This document shows, piece by piece, positions 18,130-26,635 of a DNA stretch of 64,000 bases. Source of the stretch: Alphaproteobacteria bacterium (GTDB lineage Bacteria > Pseudomonadota > Alphaproteobacteria > Micropepsales > Micropepsaceae); the NCBI GenBank assembly GCA_017308475.1, contig JAFKEU010000004.1:875949-939948 (forward strand). Direction: 5' to 3'. Below the pieces are notes generated by a model. The model was not told where the DNA came from and searched no databases. It saw nothing but the letters and a program-made list of their open reading frames with translations. The number at the start of each line of letters is the position of its first letter. Within the stretch, counting starts at the first letter, position 1. A program made the translations under genes and the position numbers.

Positions 18130-18843
18130 ATGGCTGCCCCGACTGCAAATCTGAAGACGGCCACGCTGATCTCATTTCCCCGGCCGCGGGCCCATATCGG
18201 CGCTGCGCTGAAGCGCCACCGCCTGCCCGAGGGGCTGGCCGCGATGCTGGCGCGCGAATCCGAGGCTTTTGCAGAGGTCAGCGCCTATGCCGCGCTGGCC
18301 TATGCGCTGGACCAGCGCATGGCGTGCGCGCCGCTGGACCTGGAACGGGCGCGCGGCATCCTTCTGGCGGGCCCGGCGGGCGCGGGCACAAGCGCGGTGG
18401 CCGCCAAGATCGTGCGCGCCGCCAGGCTGGTCGGCCGCAGGACCGAGCTGACCCGCGCCGATGCCGCGCTGGCGCAGTTCCGCGCGGGTGCCAATCCGCC
18501 CGATGTGCTGATGGTGATGGAGGCCGAAAGCTTCAATCCGCTGAATGCGCGCGCGGCCAGCGCCTTTTCGGCGCTTGGCGACGCGCCGGGGGTGGAAACC
18601 ATCGGCGTGATCTCGGCGCTTTCAGATGCCGAGGACGTCGCCGACCTGGTGTCGTCCTTCCATTTCAAGCGCCTGATCGTGACCAACCTGGACCGCACAA
18701 GGCGGCTGGGGGCGCTTGTGGCCGCCATTACCGGGGGCGCAGAGTTGGCCCATGTCAGCGCCGGACCCAACCCGGACGACGGATTGGAGACGCTGGAGGC
18801 CGGGGCGCTGGCCAGGCTGCTGCTGGATTCGCCGGCGCACTGA
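18130..18843 (+). CDS. Degenerate FlhF-like SRP-type GTPase
   Basis: A 237-residue protein directly after flhA (8-nt gap), where many flagellar operons carry flhF. It keeps the FlhF/SRP fold order: a short helical N-terminal part, a P-loop-like GPAGAGTS at 81-88, a strand-helix core, VTNLDRTRRLGALVAAI at 184-200 (compare VTKLDETRRLG in FlhF) and HVSAGPNPDDGLETLEAGAL at 208-227. The key GTPase residues are changed: no Lys-Thr in the P-loop, no DTAG motif, and TNLD in place of TKLD. It is about 150 residues shorter than typical FlhF. I infer a scaffold or regulator without GTP hydrolysis. Confidence 0.7.
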   Translation: MAAPTANLKTATLISFPRPRAHIGAALKRHRLPEGLAAMLARESEAFAEVSAYAALAYALDQRMACAPLDLERARGILLAGPAGAGTSAVAAKIVRAARLVGRRTELTRADAALAQFRAGANPPDVLMVMEAESFNPLNARAASAFSALGDAPGVETIGVISALSDAEDVADLVSSFHFKRLIVTNLDRTRRLGALVAAITGGAELAHVSAGPNPDDGLETLEAGALARLLLDSPAH

Positions 18844-18951
18844 ATCCGGCGCGTGAGGTCACCAAACGCACCGCCCTCGCCCGCTGCGCGGGCGCGAAGC
18901 GGGGACGGCTTTTCCAATTCGCTTCGCTCATAAGAAAAGCCAGGCCAAGCT

Positions 18952-19383
18952 CTAGCGCCTCTTGCCGCCGCCGCCGCCGCCGCCGCGATTGTCCATGGCA
19001 AAGGGGCCCGGCCCCATGCCCACCATCAGCAGAAGCCCGCCGGCGATCGCCCAGTCGCGGGCAAAGATGCCGAACTCGGCGATGCGGCGGGCCGGATCGT
19101 CCACGTTCCAGTAGTCGTGAAGCACCACCGCGGCACTCACCGTCAGCACGAACAGCATCAGCGCGCCGTGGCGGGTGTGATAGCCGAACAGCAGCGACAG
19201 GCAGCCCATGAAGATCACGATCAGCGCAACCAGCAGCGCCAGGGGCGCCAGCGGCACATGCTTGGCCTCGATCAGGATGGCGATCTGGTGCCAGTTGGCT
19301 AGGATGTCCATCGCCCCGGTCATGTAGAACCAGATCAGGATGCAACGCCCCAGAAAGGGTGAAATGGTTTCCGAAAACGACAT
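18952..19383 (-). CDS. DoxX family membrane protein
   Basis: A 143-residue membrane protein with four predicted helices (starting at GRCILIWFYMTGAMDILANW, VPLAPLALLVALIVIFMGCL, GALMLFVLTVSAAVVLHDYW and WAIAGGLLLMVGMGP). The pattern and length fit DoxX-like proteins, a loosely defined family linked to redox or quinone chemistry. The C-terminus is an unusual Gly8 run followed by KRR. I chose the ATG at 19383 over a TTG seven codons upstream. It sits convergently between the flhA block and fliJ, with no clear functional link to motility. Confidence 0.75.
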   Translation of the reverse strand: MSFSETISPFLGRCILIWFYMTGAMDILANWHQIAILIEAKHVPLAPLALLVALIVIFMGCLSLLFGYHTRHGALMLFVLTVSAAVVLHDYWNVDDPARRIAEFGIFARDWAIAGGLLLMVGMGPGPFAMDNRGGGGGGGKRR

Positions 19384-19511
19384 GGAATACAGCCCGCGAC
19401 TCAAGCCCGCTGGATGGTATCCCAGGCTGATGGCGGTTCAACGGGCGGGGTTATCCAGGCCGCGGCTTTTTTGCCACATCGCCGGCGCTTCCGGCCTGAA
19501 ACAGTGGTGCC

Positions 19512-19940
19512 TCAGGCGGTGCGCAGGTTGTGCTTGCGTAGGTGGCGCACCAGCGCCATCTCGTCCATGCGCGACTGCTGGTGACGGACCTGCATTTCGG
19601 CCAGGCGGCGGGCCTGCTGCTCCATCGCCACTTCCAGGCTCTTCAGTTCCTGGAAGGCGCCGGACAGGTCGGCCATCGCGCTGGCATGCTCGCGCTCGAT
19701 TTCCTTGAGGGTGGTCTTCAGATTCTCCCGCCGCGTCTCGATGGAGCGCAGGAAAGAGGGAAACGCCAGGCGCCCGATGTCGGAATCGCCGGCACGCTGG
19801 CGCTCGCGCGTGACATTGTCGTCGAGGTCGTGGAGCTTGCGGTCCAGGTCGGCGCGCATCGCCTCGATCGCGGCGATGCGGCGCTTGGTCTCGTCGACCC
19901 GAAATCGTTTCAGACGCAGCAATGTATCGGTCCGGTTCAT
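19512..19940 (-). CDS. fliJ: Flagellar export chaperone FliJ
   Basis: FliJ is a small coiled-coil protein that sits in the FliI hexamer and helps couple it to FlhA. The 142-residue product is almost entirely charged helix (LLRLKRFRVDETKRRIAAIE through RHQQSRMDEMALVRHLRKHN), as expected for two long antiparallel helices. Sequence identity in this family is low, so the call rests on size, helix pattern and position: the start overlaps the fliI stop by four bases. Confidence 0.85.
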   Translation of the reverse strand: MNRTDTLLRLKRFRVDETKRRIAAIEAMRADLDRKLHDLDDNVTRERQRAGDSDIGRLAFPSFLRSIETRRENLKTTLKEIEREHASAMADLSGAFQELKSLEVAMEQQARRLAEMQVRHQQSRMDEMALVRHLRKHNLRTA

Positions 19941-21271
19941 CGTTCAGCCCTCCGGTCGCCGCCCATGATCGCCGACAACCCGTCATAGCCCTGGGCCAAC
20001 GTCGCAACCTCGTCCTTCCGTTGGGTGAGGAAGGCTTCCAGTTGCGGGTAAAGCCGCATGGCCTCGTCCACTTCAGGATTCGTGCCAGGCTTGTAGGCGC
20101 CAAGCCGGATCAGCTCGCCCATGTCTTCGTAGACGGTCAGCGGGCGGCGGGCTTTTGAAACAAGGGCTTGCTCGGCGTCGCTGTTGCAGCCGGGCATCGC
20201 GCGGCTGACGCTTTTGAGAATGTTGATGGCCGGAAAGCGTCCCCGTTCCGCAATGGCACGTTCCAAAACGATATGGCCGTCCAGGATGCCGCGCACCGCA
20301 TCGGCCACCGGCTCGTTATGGTCATCGCCTTCGACCAGGACCGTGAACAGGCCGGTGATCGATCCGGGACTGCCATGCAGGCCGGGGCCTGCACGTTCAA
20401 GAAGGCGCGGCAGTTCGGTGAAGACCGTCGGGGTGTACCCTTTCGACGCCGGCGGTTCACCGGCGGAAAGCCCGATCTCGCGCTGGGCCATGGCGAAGCG
20501 CGTGACGGAGTCCATCAGCAGCAGCACATTGAGCCCTTCGTCGCGCAGCGCCTCGGCCACGCTCATCGCCACATAGGCCGCCTGGCGGCGCACCAGCGCG
20601 GGCGCATCGGAGGTCGCGGCAACCACAACGCTGCGCGCCAGGCCCTCTTCGCCCAGATCGTCCTCGATGAACTCCTTTACTTCGCGGCCGCGTTCGCCGA
20701 TCAGCCCGATCACGATGGCATCGGCGCCCGAATTGCGCGCCAGCATGGCCATCAGCGTGGATTTGCCGACGCCCGAGCCGGCGAAGATGCCCATGCGCTG
20801 GCCCGCGCAGCAGGTGGCGAAGGTGTTCAGGGCCCGGACGCCCAGGTCCAGCTTGGCGCCCACCCGTGCCCGGCTGGTGGCAAGCGGCGGCGCCGCCCGC
20901 AGCGGATAGGACCGTGCGCCTTGCGGCAGGGGGCCCTTGCCGTCCATCGGGGCGGCGAAACCGTCGATCACCCGGCCCATCCAGGCCCGGCCCGGCTTGA
21001 TGGCGGCAGGCTTGTCGTCGAAATCGGCGCGCGCGCCCAGGGTGATGCCATCCAGCGAACCCAGCGGCATGACCAGCGCCCGGCCGTCGCGAAAGCCGAC
21101 CACTTCGCAGGAAATTGTCCTTTTATTACCGATGCTTATGCGGCACTGGCCGCCCAGGCTCACGGCGCCCTGGGCGCCTGTCACTTCTACGGCCAGGCCC
21201 TCGATCCGGGCCACCCGGCCAAAACGGGTGAGAACCGGAATGGCCTCGATTTCCTTGAGCAGCGTGTGCAT
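19937..21271 (-). CDS. fliI: Flagellum-specific ATPase FliI
   Basis: FliI is the hexameric ATPase of flagellar type III export. The 444-residue protein has an N-terminal beta-barrel domain, the Walker A motif GSGVGKST (about residue 165), the catalytic-glutamate region GLIGERGREVKEFIEDDL, Walker B LNVLLLMDSVTRFA, and the family signature PPASKGYTPTVFTELPRLLE. The C-terminal helical domain follows. It is co-transcribed with fliJ and divergent from ctrA, sharing a 287-nt intergenic region. Confidence 0.96.
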   Translation of the reverse strand: MHTLLKEIEAIPVLTRFGRVARIEGLAVEVTGAQGAVSLGGQCRISIGNKRTISCEVVGFRDGRALVMPLGSLDGITLGARADFDDKPAAIKPGRAWMGRVIDGFAAPMDGKGPLPQGARSYPLRAAPPLATSRARVGAKLDLGVRALNTFATCCAGQRMGIFAGSGVGKSTLMAMLARNSGADAIVIGLIGERGREVKEFIEDDLGEEGLARSVVVAATSDAPALVRRQAAYVAMSVAEALRDEGLNVLLLMDSVTRFAMAQREIGLSAGEPPASKGYTPTVFTELPRLLERAGPGLHGSPGSITGLFTVLVEGDDHNEPVADAVRGILDGHIVLERAIAERGRFPAINILKSVSRAMPGCNSDAEQALVSKARRPLTVYEDMGELIRLGAYKPGTNPEVDEAMRLYPQLEAFLTQRKDEVATLAQGYDGLSAIMGGDRRAER

Positions 21272-21328
21272 CCAAATCCTTCCGGGCCGCCAGATCGGCG
21301 CCCTTGCCGCAATATTGCGGCCAAGAAT

Positions 21329-21344
21329 TTAAATGGCGGTAAAC
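21329..21344 (+). promoter_or_regulatory. Candidate CtrA box in fliI-ctrA intergenic region
   Basis: TTAAATGGCGGTAAAC matches TTAA-N7-TTAAC with one mismatch (TAAAC). A second pair of half-sites, TTAA and TTAAC, lies at 21459-21475 but with an 8-base spacer. Both are suited to CtrA autoregulation or control of fliI. The sites are seen; binding is inferred. Confidence 0.4.
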
Positions 21345-21354
21345 TTAACAAATC

Positions 21355-21359
21355 GAATC
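21355..21359. promoter_or_regulatory. GANTC (CcrM) methylation site upstream of ctrA
   Basis: GAATC, the only GANTC that I find between fliI and ctrA. In Caulobacter a GANTC site in the ctrA P1 promoter lets transcription fire only after the replication fork makes it hemimethylated. Its position ~200 nt before the ctrA start allows the same use here. Confidence 0.5.
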
Positions 21360-21558
21360 AAGCTCTTGATGCGCTGTCCTGGCCTCCCTTAACTGGGGTA
21401 CATGATCCTTTCCGGCGCGTTAGGGCCCATGAGCGATAGCTGAAAGTAGAGCGGCCCGTTAAAGCTGCTGTTAACCATTTGCGCTTACCGTCATGGAGCC
21501 GGTTAACTGTGCGGACGCCGTAGCTGCCGGAGAATTGACGTTAATAGAGGGGCCTGAC

Positions 21559-22260
21559 ATGCGCGTACTCCTGATCGAAGATGACAGCGCCATGGCGCGG
21601 AGCATCGAGCTGATGCTGCGCAGCGAGGGGCTCAACGTCTACACGACCGACCTTGGCGAGGAGGGCATCGATCTCGGCAAGCTCTATGATTACGACATCA
21701 TCGTGCTCGACCTGCAGCTGCCCGACATGAGCGGTTTCGAGGTCTTGAAGGCCCTGCGCGTCGCCAAGGTGCAGACGCCGGTCCTGATCCTGTCCGGCAA
21801 TGCCATCGTCGAGGCCAAGGTAAAGGCCCTGGGCTTCGGCGCCGACGATTACATGACCAAGCCGTTCCACAAGGACGAGCTGGTCGCCCGCATCCAGGCC
21901 GTTGTCCGCCGCTCCAAGGGCCACAGCCAGTCCGTCATCACCACCGGCAAGCTGACCGTGAACCTGGACGCCAAGACCGTGGAGGTCGATGGCCAGCGCG
22001 TGCACCTGACCGGCAAGGAATACCAGATGCTGGAGCTGCTCTCGCTGCGCAAGGGCACCACCCTGACCAAGGAGATGTTCCTGAACCATCTCTATGGCGG
22101 CATGGACGAGCCGGAGCTGAAGATCATCGACGTCTTCATCTGCAAGCTGCGCAAGAAGCTGGCCGCCGCCACCGAGGGCGCCAATTATATCGAAACCGTA
22201 TGGGGCCGCGGCTATGTGCTGCGCGACCCGAACGGCGATGAGATCATCCAGGTGGCCTGA
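21559..22260 (+). CDS. ctrA: Cell-cycle master response regulator CtrA
   Basis: CtrA is the essential OmpR-type regulator that controls polar development, flagellar genes and replication initiation. The 233-residue protein has the receiver acidic residues (EDD at 7-9), phospho-acceptor D51 in [10 protein letters not shown], the KPF motif, and a winged-helix DNA-binding domain ([20 protein letters not shown] ... [16 protein letters not shown]). It ends in VA; in Caulobacter the hydrophobic C-terminus serves ClpXP degradation. I start at the ATG at 21559 (GAGGGG upstream) rather than at an in-frame ATG at 21493. The upstream region has GANTC and TTAA elements. Confidence 0.97.
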   Translation: MRVLLIEDDSAMARSIELMLRSEGLNVYTTDLGEEGIDLGKLYDYDIIVLDLQLPDMSGFEVLKALRVAKVQTPVLILSGNAIVEAKVKALGFGADDYMTKPFHKDELVARIQAVVRRSKGHSQSVITTGKLTVNLDAKTVEVDGQRVHLTGKEYQMLELLSLRKGTTLTKEMFLNHLYGGMDEPELKIIDVFICKLRKKLAAATEGANYIETVWGRGYVLRDPNGDEIIQVA

Positions 22261-22283
22261 GCGCCGCCCGACGAACAGGAAAG

Positions 22284-22311
22284 GGCCGCGGCGACGCGGC
22301 CTTTTTCTTTT
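22284..22311 (+). terminator. Rho-independent terminator of ctrA
   Basis: GGCCGCG-GCGA-CGCGGCC forms a 7-bp perfect stem with a tetraloop, followed directly by TTTTTCTTTT. It begins 23 nt after the ctrA stop. Confidence 0.9.
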
Positions 22312-22312
22312 C

Positions 22313-22402
22313 ACCCCCATCCGTCGCAACTCGAGTCGGTTTACCGCCGACATCTCGTTGCGACACCTTCCCCCTCCAGGCGCTTCGCGCAGAGGGCGAA
22401 GG
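22313..22402. repeat. Dispersed double-hairpin repeat, copy 1
   Basis: Runs from ACCCCCATCCGTCGCA through TTGCGACACCTTCCCCCT to GGGCGAAGG. It is the reverse orientation of the copy at 55958-56045, with which it shares the CCCCCAT end, the GTCGCA/TGCGAC arms and the CCTTCCCCC hairpin. It lies between the convergent ctrA and the paraoxonase-like gene. Confidence 0.6.
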
Positions 22403-22451
22403 AAGCTGTCGGATGCTGAAGGGCGCGCCGCGATATGCGGCGCTCGAGATC

Positions 22452-23534
22452 TTATTGCGCCGTGCAATCCAGCAGCCGCCCGTCCAGGCCCGAGCCGATC
22501 AGCAGATGCCTGCCGTCGGAGGCCGCCACGCCGGCGCCGCCGATTTCCCTGCCGTCATTGCCATAGACCTGGGCCGCGCCTTGCGGCACCCCGCCCATCA
22601 GGCTGACGCGGAATATCTGTGACGCGCTTGGCTTTGAGGGGGCGGCGGCGAATGTTCGCCAGTCCGGCAGGTTTGCATGGCCCGCAACCCACAGATCGCC
22701 CTGGCCATCCAGGGTAATCATCTGCGGCCCGGCGGGAAGACCAAGTGACTTGTCCTCGGTCAGGGTGCCGCTGAAGCTTTCGCGGGTGAAGGTTTTTAGG
22801 TTGCGGCTGAGCAGCCCGGCCACGATCAGGTGCTGGCCGTCCGGCGTCAGCGCCAGGCTGCGGGTGCCGTAAAGCCCATCGGCCGCCACGCGGAAAGCCG
22901 TCCCGTTGAAATAAAGCACGTTGCCGCCGGAGGTCACGCCATAGGCGGCCAGCGCATGGAGGATGGGATTGCTGCCCGCCGTGCCGTTGGCGACATAGAA
23001 GGTGCTGGGGCCGGCCGCCGCCACATCCTGGGGATTGACCAGAAGACCGCCGTCAATGGTGCCTTCCGCCACCAGCGCCGGTGCCGTATCGGGATTGGTG
23101 ACCTCAAAACTGTCGATGCTGAATTTGGCTTTTTGATTGGCCGCTCCGGTCGAGCGGTGGTTGACTGCGATGAGGAACAGCCCGCTGCCGTTGGGTCTGG
23201 ACGCCAGGCTGATGCCGCGCGGATGGAAATCCTTTGGCGTGCCGGACAGTTTCACCAGCTTGCCGCCGCCGGTCAGCTTCAGGGCGTAGATGCCGTCATC
23301 CTTGCCGGGACCACGCGCGCTGGCTGCCGAAACAAAGGCCGTGTCGTGTGCGATCTCGATATCGGCAACGCCGGGCAGATGGCCTGCCACCTTGCAGGAG
23401 CCGGAAAATCCGGTGGGCGCATGGGCGAACACGCCATTGGCCCAGATCGCGCGGGCGCCCGCGCCGGCCAGCACGGCCGCGATGATGATGGCCGACATGC
23501 GGCCCCACCTGAGGGGGCGGCGGCGATAGCTCAT
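22452..23534 (-). CDS. Paraoxonase/SMP-30-like beta-propeller protein
   Basis: A 360-residue protein with an N-terminal membrane anchor or signal (MSAIIIAAVLAGAGARAIWA, from residue 13). It is followed by a propeller with the arylesterase/paraoxonase motif DIEIAHDTAFVSAASARGPG (about 58-77), FHPRGISLASRPNGSGLFLI, and TRSLALTPDGQHLIVAGLLS. The family hydrolyses lactones and aryl esters using calcium; I cannot name the substrate. An alternative start is the ATG at 23498. The start overlaps the stop of the ABC transporter gene by four bases, so the two are one transcript. Confidence 0.75.
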   Translation of the reverse strand: MSYRRRPLRWGRMSAIIIAAVLAGAGARAIWANGVFAHAPTGFSGSCKVAGHLPGVADIEIAHDTAFVSAASARGPGKDDGIYALKLTGGGKLVKLSGTPKDFHPRGISLASRPNGSGLFLIAVNHRSTGAANQKAKFSIDSFEVTNPDTAPALVAEGTIDGGLLVNPQDVAAAGPSTFYVANGTAGSNPILHALAAYGVTSGGNVLYFNGTAFRVAADGLYGTRSLALTPDGQHLIVAGLLSRNLKTFTRESFSGTLTEDKSLGLPAGPQMITLDGQGDLWVAGHANLPDWRTFAAAPSKPSASQIFRVSLMGGVPQGAAQVYGNDGREIGGAGVAASDGRHLLIGSGLDGRLLDCTAQ

Positions 23535-25375
23535 GGGGCGCCATCCCGCGCCGCTTCATCGGCACCATGCTGGGCGAATTGCAGACGGGCCAGCCGCGCA
23601 TAGAGTCCGCCGCCCGCCATCAGGCTGTCATGGTCGCCTTCGGCCACCACCTGCCCCTGGTCCATCACCACGATGCGGGCGAGCCGCCGGATGGTGGCAA
23701 AGCGGTGGGCGATCACCAGCGTGGTGCGGCCCACCATCAGGTTGGCCAGCGCGGTCTGCACCAGCCGTTCGTTTTCCGCATCCAGCGCACTGGTGGCCTC
23801 GTCCAGCAGCAGCAGCGGCGCATCGCGCAGGATGGCGCGGGCAATGGCGATGCGCTGGCGCTGGCCGCCCGACAGGGTCACGCCGCGCTCGCCCACCAGG
23901 GTGTTGAACCCGTCCGGCAGCCTTTCGATGAATTCCGTGGCGGCGGCAGCATCGGCCGCGCGGCGCACCTCTTCGTCCCCCGCCTGCTGGTGGCCGTAGC
24001 GGATATTGTCGGCGATGGTGCCGGAGAAGATCACCGGGTCCTGGGCCACCACGGCGATCCGGCCGCGCAGGGCGACGGGATCGACCTGGGCAATGTCGAC
24101 GCCGTCGAAGCGGATGGTGCCGGACTGGGCGGCGAAGAAGCGCAGCATCAGCTGGAAGACCGTTGACTTGCCGGCGCCGGAAGGACCCACCAGGGCCACT
24201 GCCTCGCCCTGCTTCACATCCAGCGAAAAGCCGTTCAGCGCCTTGTAGCTGGGGCGCGAGGGATAGTGGAAACTGACATTGTCGAAGCGCACCGCCCCGC
24301 CGCCCCCCTCGCTTGTGGCGGGCAGCAGCACGGGGCTGGCCGGCGCGGCAATGGCCGGCACCGCATGAAGCAGCTCCATCAGCCGCTCGGATGCGCCGGC
24401 GGCGCGCTGCAGGTCGCCCCACACTTCCGACAGCGCCCCCACCCCGCCCCCCGTCAGGAAGCCGTAAATGATGAAGGCCACCAGGTCGCCGCCGGTCAGC
24501 CGGCCCGCGATCATGTCGTGCAGGCCGATCAGGCCCACGGTGGCCAGGCTGGCAAAGGCGGTGAAAATCGCCACCGCCGTCAGGATGGCGCGCGCCAGGG
24601 TGCGGCGGCGGGCAATGGTGAAAGAGCGTTCCACCGAGGTGGCGAACTCGGCCCGCTCATGCGCTTCCTCGGTGAAGGCCTGGACGGTGGAAACCGCATT
24701 CAGCACCTCGGTGCCGCGCGCAGCGGTCTCGGCGATGGAATCCTGGCTGACGCGCGAGAGCTTGCGCACCCAGCGGCCGAAGATCAGCATCGGCACCATC
24801 ACCGCCAGCACCGCCGCCACCACCAGGAGCGCCAGCTTGAAGCTGGTGACGAACATCAGGGCCAGCCCGCCCGTCAGCGTGACCAGATTGCGCATCGCCA
24901 TCGAGGCCGAGGATCCCACCACGGTCTGGATCAGGGTCGTATCGGCGGTCAGGCGCGACAGCACCTCGCCGGTGCGGGTGACTTCGAAGAATTCCGGCGA
25001 CAGGCCCAGCACATTGTCGAACACCGCCTTGCGGATGTCGGCCACCACCCGCTCGCCCAGCCAGGTGACGGAATAGAAGCGGATGGCCGAGGCAAGGCCC
25101 AGGACCGCCGCGGCGATCACGAAGTCCAGGTAGAAGCCCGCCAGGGCATGGGCCTGCTCGGCCGAGAGGCCCTGGGCGTTGATCAGGCCGCGGGCGAACT
25201 GGGGCAGCACCAGCGTGGCGGCGGAAGAGGTGGCCAGGGCGATGAGCGCTACGGCGATTCGGCCGCGATAGGGGCGCAGGAACGGCAGCAGGCCCCTTAG
25301 CGGGGTCAGGGACCGGCTCTTTGGCCTTCCGGCCGCAACCCGCGCGGTTTCCTTGGCAAAATCCTGTCCAGCCAT
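23531..25375 (-). CDS. ABC exporter, fused membrane and ATPase domains (MsbA/ABCB type)
   Basis: A 614-residue half-transporter. The first ~330 residues hold six transmembrane helices (the first at RIAVALIALATSSAATLVLP). The ATPase domain has Walker A GPSGAGKST, the ABC signature LSGGQRQR, Walker B LLLLDEATSALD and the H-loop IAHRFATI. Such proteins export lipids, drugs or peptides as homodimers. The substrate cannot be told from sequence; coupling to a paraoxonase-like gene does not settle it. An MsbA-like or multidrug role is equally possible. Confidence 0.9.
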   Translation of the reverse strand: MAGQDFAKETARVAAGRPKSRSLTPLRGLLPFLRPYRGRIAVALIALATSSAATLVLPQFARGLINAQGLSAEQAHALAGFYLDFVIAAAVLGLASAIRFYSVTWLGERVVADIRKAVFDNVLGLSPEFFEVTRTGEVLSRLTADTTLIQTVVGSSASMAMRNLVTLTGGLALMFVTSFKLALLVVAAVLAVMVPMLIFGRWVRKLSRVSQDSIAETAARGTEVLNAVSTVQAFTEEAHERAEFATSVERSFTIARRRTLARAILTAVAIFTAFASLATVGLIGLHDMIAGRLTGGDLVAFIIYGFLTGGGVGALSEVWGDLQRAAGASERLMELLHAVPAIAAPASPVLLPATSEGGGGAVRFDNVSFHYPSRPSYKALNGFSLDVKQGEAVALVGPSGAGKSTVFQLMLRFFAAQSGTIRFDGVDIAQVDPVALRGRIAVVAQDPVIFSGTIADNIRYGHQQAGDEEVRRAADAAAATEFIERLPDGFNTLVGERGVTLSGGQRQRIAIARAILRDAPLLLLDEATSALDAENERLVQTALANLMVGRTTLVIAHRFATIRRLARIVVMDQGQVVAEGDHDSLMAGGGLYARLARLQFAQHGADEAARDGAP

Positions 25376-25556
25376 GCCCTTGTTCCATCAGGTCTGGGCT
25401 GTATATAGGCCCGGGGCGGGCAGGCCAAATGAACTATTGCCGGTCCATTACCCGGCATGCGCGGGGACTGAAGACTTGCCTCGATAGCCCCCCTCCCCTA
25501 TAAGCCGCGCCTTCGGGGCCGGTCGGAAATCGGCTCCCTGTGGAAAGGCGCGCGTC

Positions 25557-25781
25557 ATGAAAAAGGGCATCCATCCCGACTATCACTTCGTCGAGGTCCA
25601 GTTGAACGACGGCACGACCTACAAGACGCGCTCGACCTGGGGCACCGCGGGCCAGAAGATGACCCTGGACATCGATCCCAGCACCCATCCGGCATGGACC
25701 GGCGGCCAGCAGCAGCTGATGGACCGCGGCGGCCGGCTCACCCGCTTCAACAAGAAGTTCGCGGGCTTCGTGAAGTCCTGA
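25557..25781 (+). CDS. rpmE: 50S ribosomal protein L31
   Basis: The 74-residue protein starts [20 protein letters not shown], the L31 signature, and ends [12 protein letters not shown]. It lacks the four cysteines of zinc-binding L31, so it is the zinc-free form that is common in alphaproteobacteria. The last 41 bases of the gene are repeated downstream (see the repeats). Confidence 0.96.
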   Translation: MKKGIHPDYHFVEVQLNDGTTYKTRSTWGTAGQKMTLDIDPSTHPAWTGGQQQLMDRGGRLTRFNKKFAGFVKS

Positions 25782-25993
25782 GGAGCGGGTTCGCTTCTTT
25801 ATCCAGTCGCACGGGCGACGGCGCGCTTCGCTTGCCTGCCCGATGCTCCCCCCGCTTCAACAAGAAGTTCGCGGGCTTCGTGAAGTCCTGACGGATTTTA
25901 CTGCGCCCGTCGCACAACGCTGTCGCTAACGACGGCTTCGTGAAATCCTGAGGAACGGGTTCGCTTCTTTATCCGGTCGCACGGGCGACGGCG
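25741..25993 (+). repeat. Segmental duplications of the rpmE 3' end
   Basis: The final 41 bases of rpmE (25741-25781) recur without mismatch at 25851-25891. A longer block covering the last ~19 coding bases plus ~40 bases of 3' flank (25763-25823) recurs at 25934-25993 with about three mismatches. The copies contain the CTGA stop context but no start. This is a direct, mosaic duplication seen in the sequence, probably from slippage or repeat-driven recombination. Confidence 0.85.
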
Positions 25994-25999
25994 GCCGGG

Positions 26000-26476
26000 T
26001 CAGGACCCGGCGCCGAAAGCCTCGGCCAGTGCATCCTGCTGGGCGCGCACGACAGGCGCGGGCGGAAGCGGAGCCCCGAACAGCACATCGTCAAGCCTGG
26101 CGATGCGCCGGTAGAGATTGTCGCTGCGCACCAGAAGATCGCAGAGCTGCGCCGGCAGAACGGCGACGTCGTCGGCACAGGCGCCCAGGCAGATTTCCTT
26201 GGAGCCCAGGCGGTAGCGTTCATGCTGCGCGGCATGGGCTTCCATATCCCCGTCGCGCACCGCGCGCTGGACAAGAAGCCAGCTTGCCGCCTGCATCAGG
26301 CGGGTGGTCACGCGCATGCTTTCCCCGGCATAGAGCATCGCGGCCTTGCGCGGCAGAAAGCGGGCTTCATCGCGCCCCCTTCCGTCCAGATAGCGGGCGG
26401 TCTCTTCGACCAGCGCCATGCCTTCGTCGAAGGTGCGTTCGAACATCACCGAGTCAGTGAAAGCCTGACTTTCCAT
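26000..26476 (-). CDS. rcdA: CtrA degradation adaptor RcdA (DUF1465)
   Basis: RcdA is a ClpXP accessory protein that, with CpdR and PopA, brings CtrA to the protease. The 158-residue protein shows the DUF1465 pattern EGMALVEETARYLDGRGRDE, AAMLYAGESMRVTTRLMQAA and SWLLVQRAVRDGDM, all helical as in the RcdA three-helix bundle. I chose the ATG at 26476 because AAGGA lies six bases upstream; another ATG is five codons earlier. The C-terminal tail is variable and probably disordered. Its presence beside ctrA, sciP and cckA supports a working CtrA proteolysis pathway. Confidence 0.9.
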   Translation of the reverse strand: MESQAFTDSVMFERTFDEGMALVEETARYLDGRGRDEARFLPRKAAMLYAGESMRVTTRLMQAASWLLVQRAVRDGDMEAHAAQHERYRLGSKEICLGACADDVAVLPAQLCDLLVRSDNLYRRIARLDDVLFGAPLPPAPVVRAQQDALAEAFGAGS

Positions 26477-26584
26477 TTTGTATCCTTGCATGTGCCCCGC
26501 CGCTGCCCGGCAACGCTAGCAAGACAGTGGGCACGGGGCCAAGCATCTTTCGCGGTTAATGAAGGCCCATGCTGTGCAAAGTTT

Positions 26585-26613
26585 GGATAATCGCAGCCAT
26601 GCCGCGATTATCC
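26585..26613 (-). terminator. Hairpin downstream of the DUF1192 gene
   Basis: GGATAATCGC and GCGATTATCC form a perfect 10-bp inverted repeat around a 9-base loop. It lies 22 nt after the DUF1192 stop on the minus strand and before rcdA. The U-run is weak, so termination is likely but not certain. Confidence 0.5.
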
Positions 26614-26635
26614 TATGCGTATTAAGATTGACGCT

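Noticed and set aside
16610..18175. Minus-strand frame of 521 codons
   Set aside because: Antisense of flhA; composition is that of a mirrored frame.
20168..21439. Plus-strand frame of 423 codons
   Set aside because: Antisense of fliI; no start signal or domain.
21559..22260. Generic OmpR-type regulator rather than CtrA
   Set aside because: Length, the [20 protein letters not shown] block, the GRGYVLRDP end and the neighbourhood all fit CtrA specifically.
25694..25891. Plus-strand frame ending [11 protein letters not shown]
   Set aside because: It only reuses a duplicated rpmE tail in another frame; no start signal and no protein logic.
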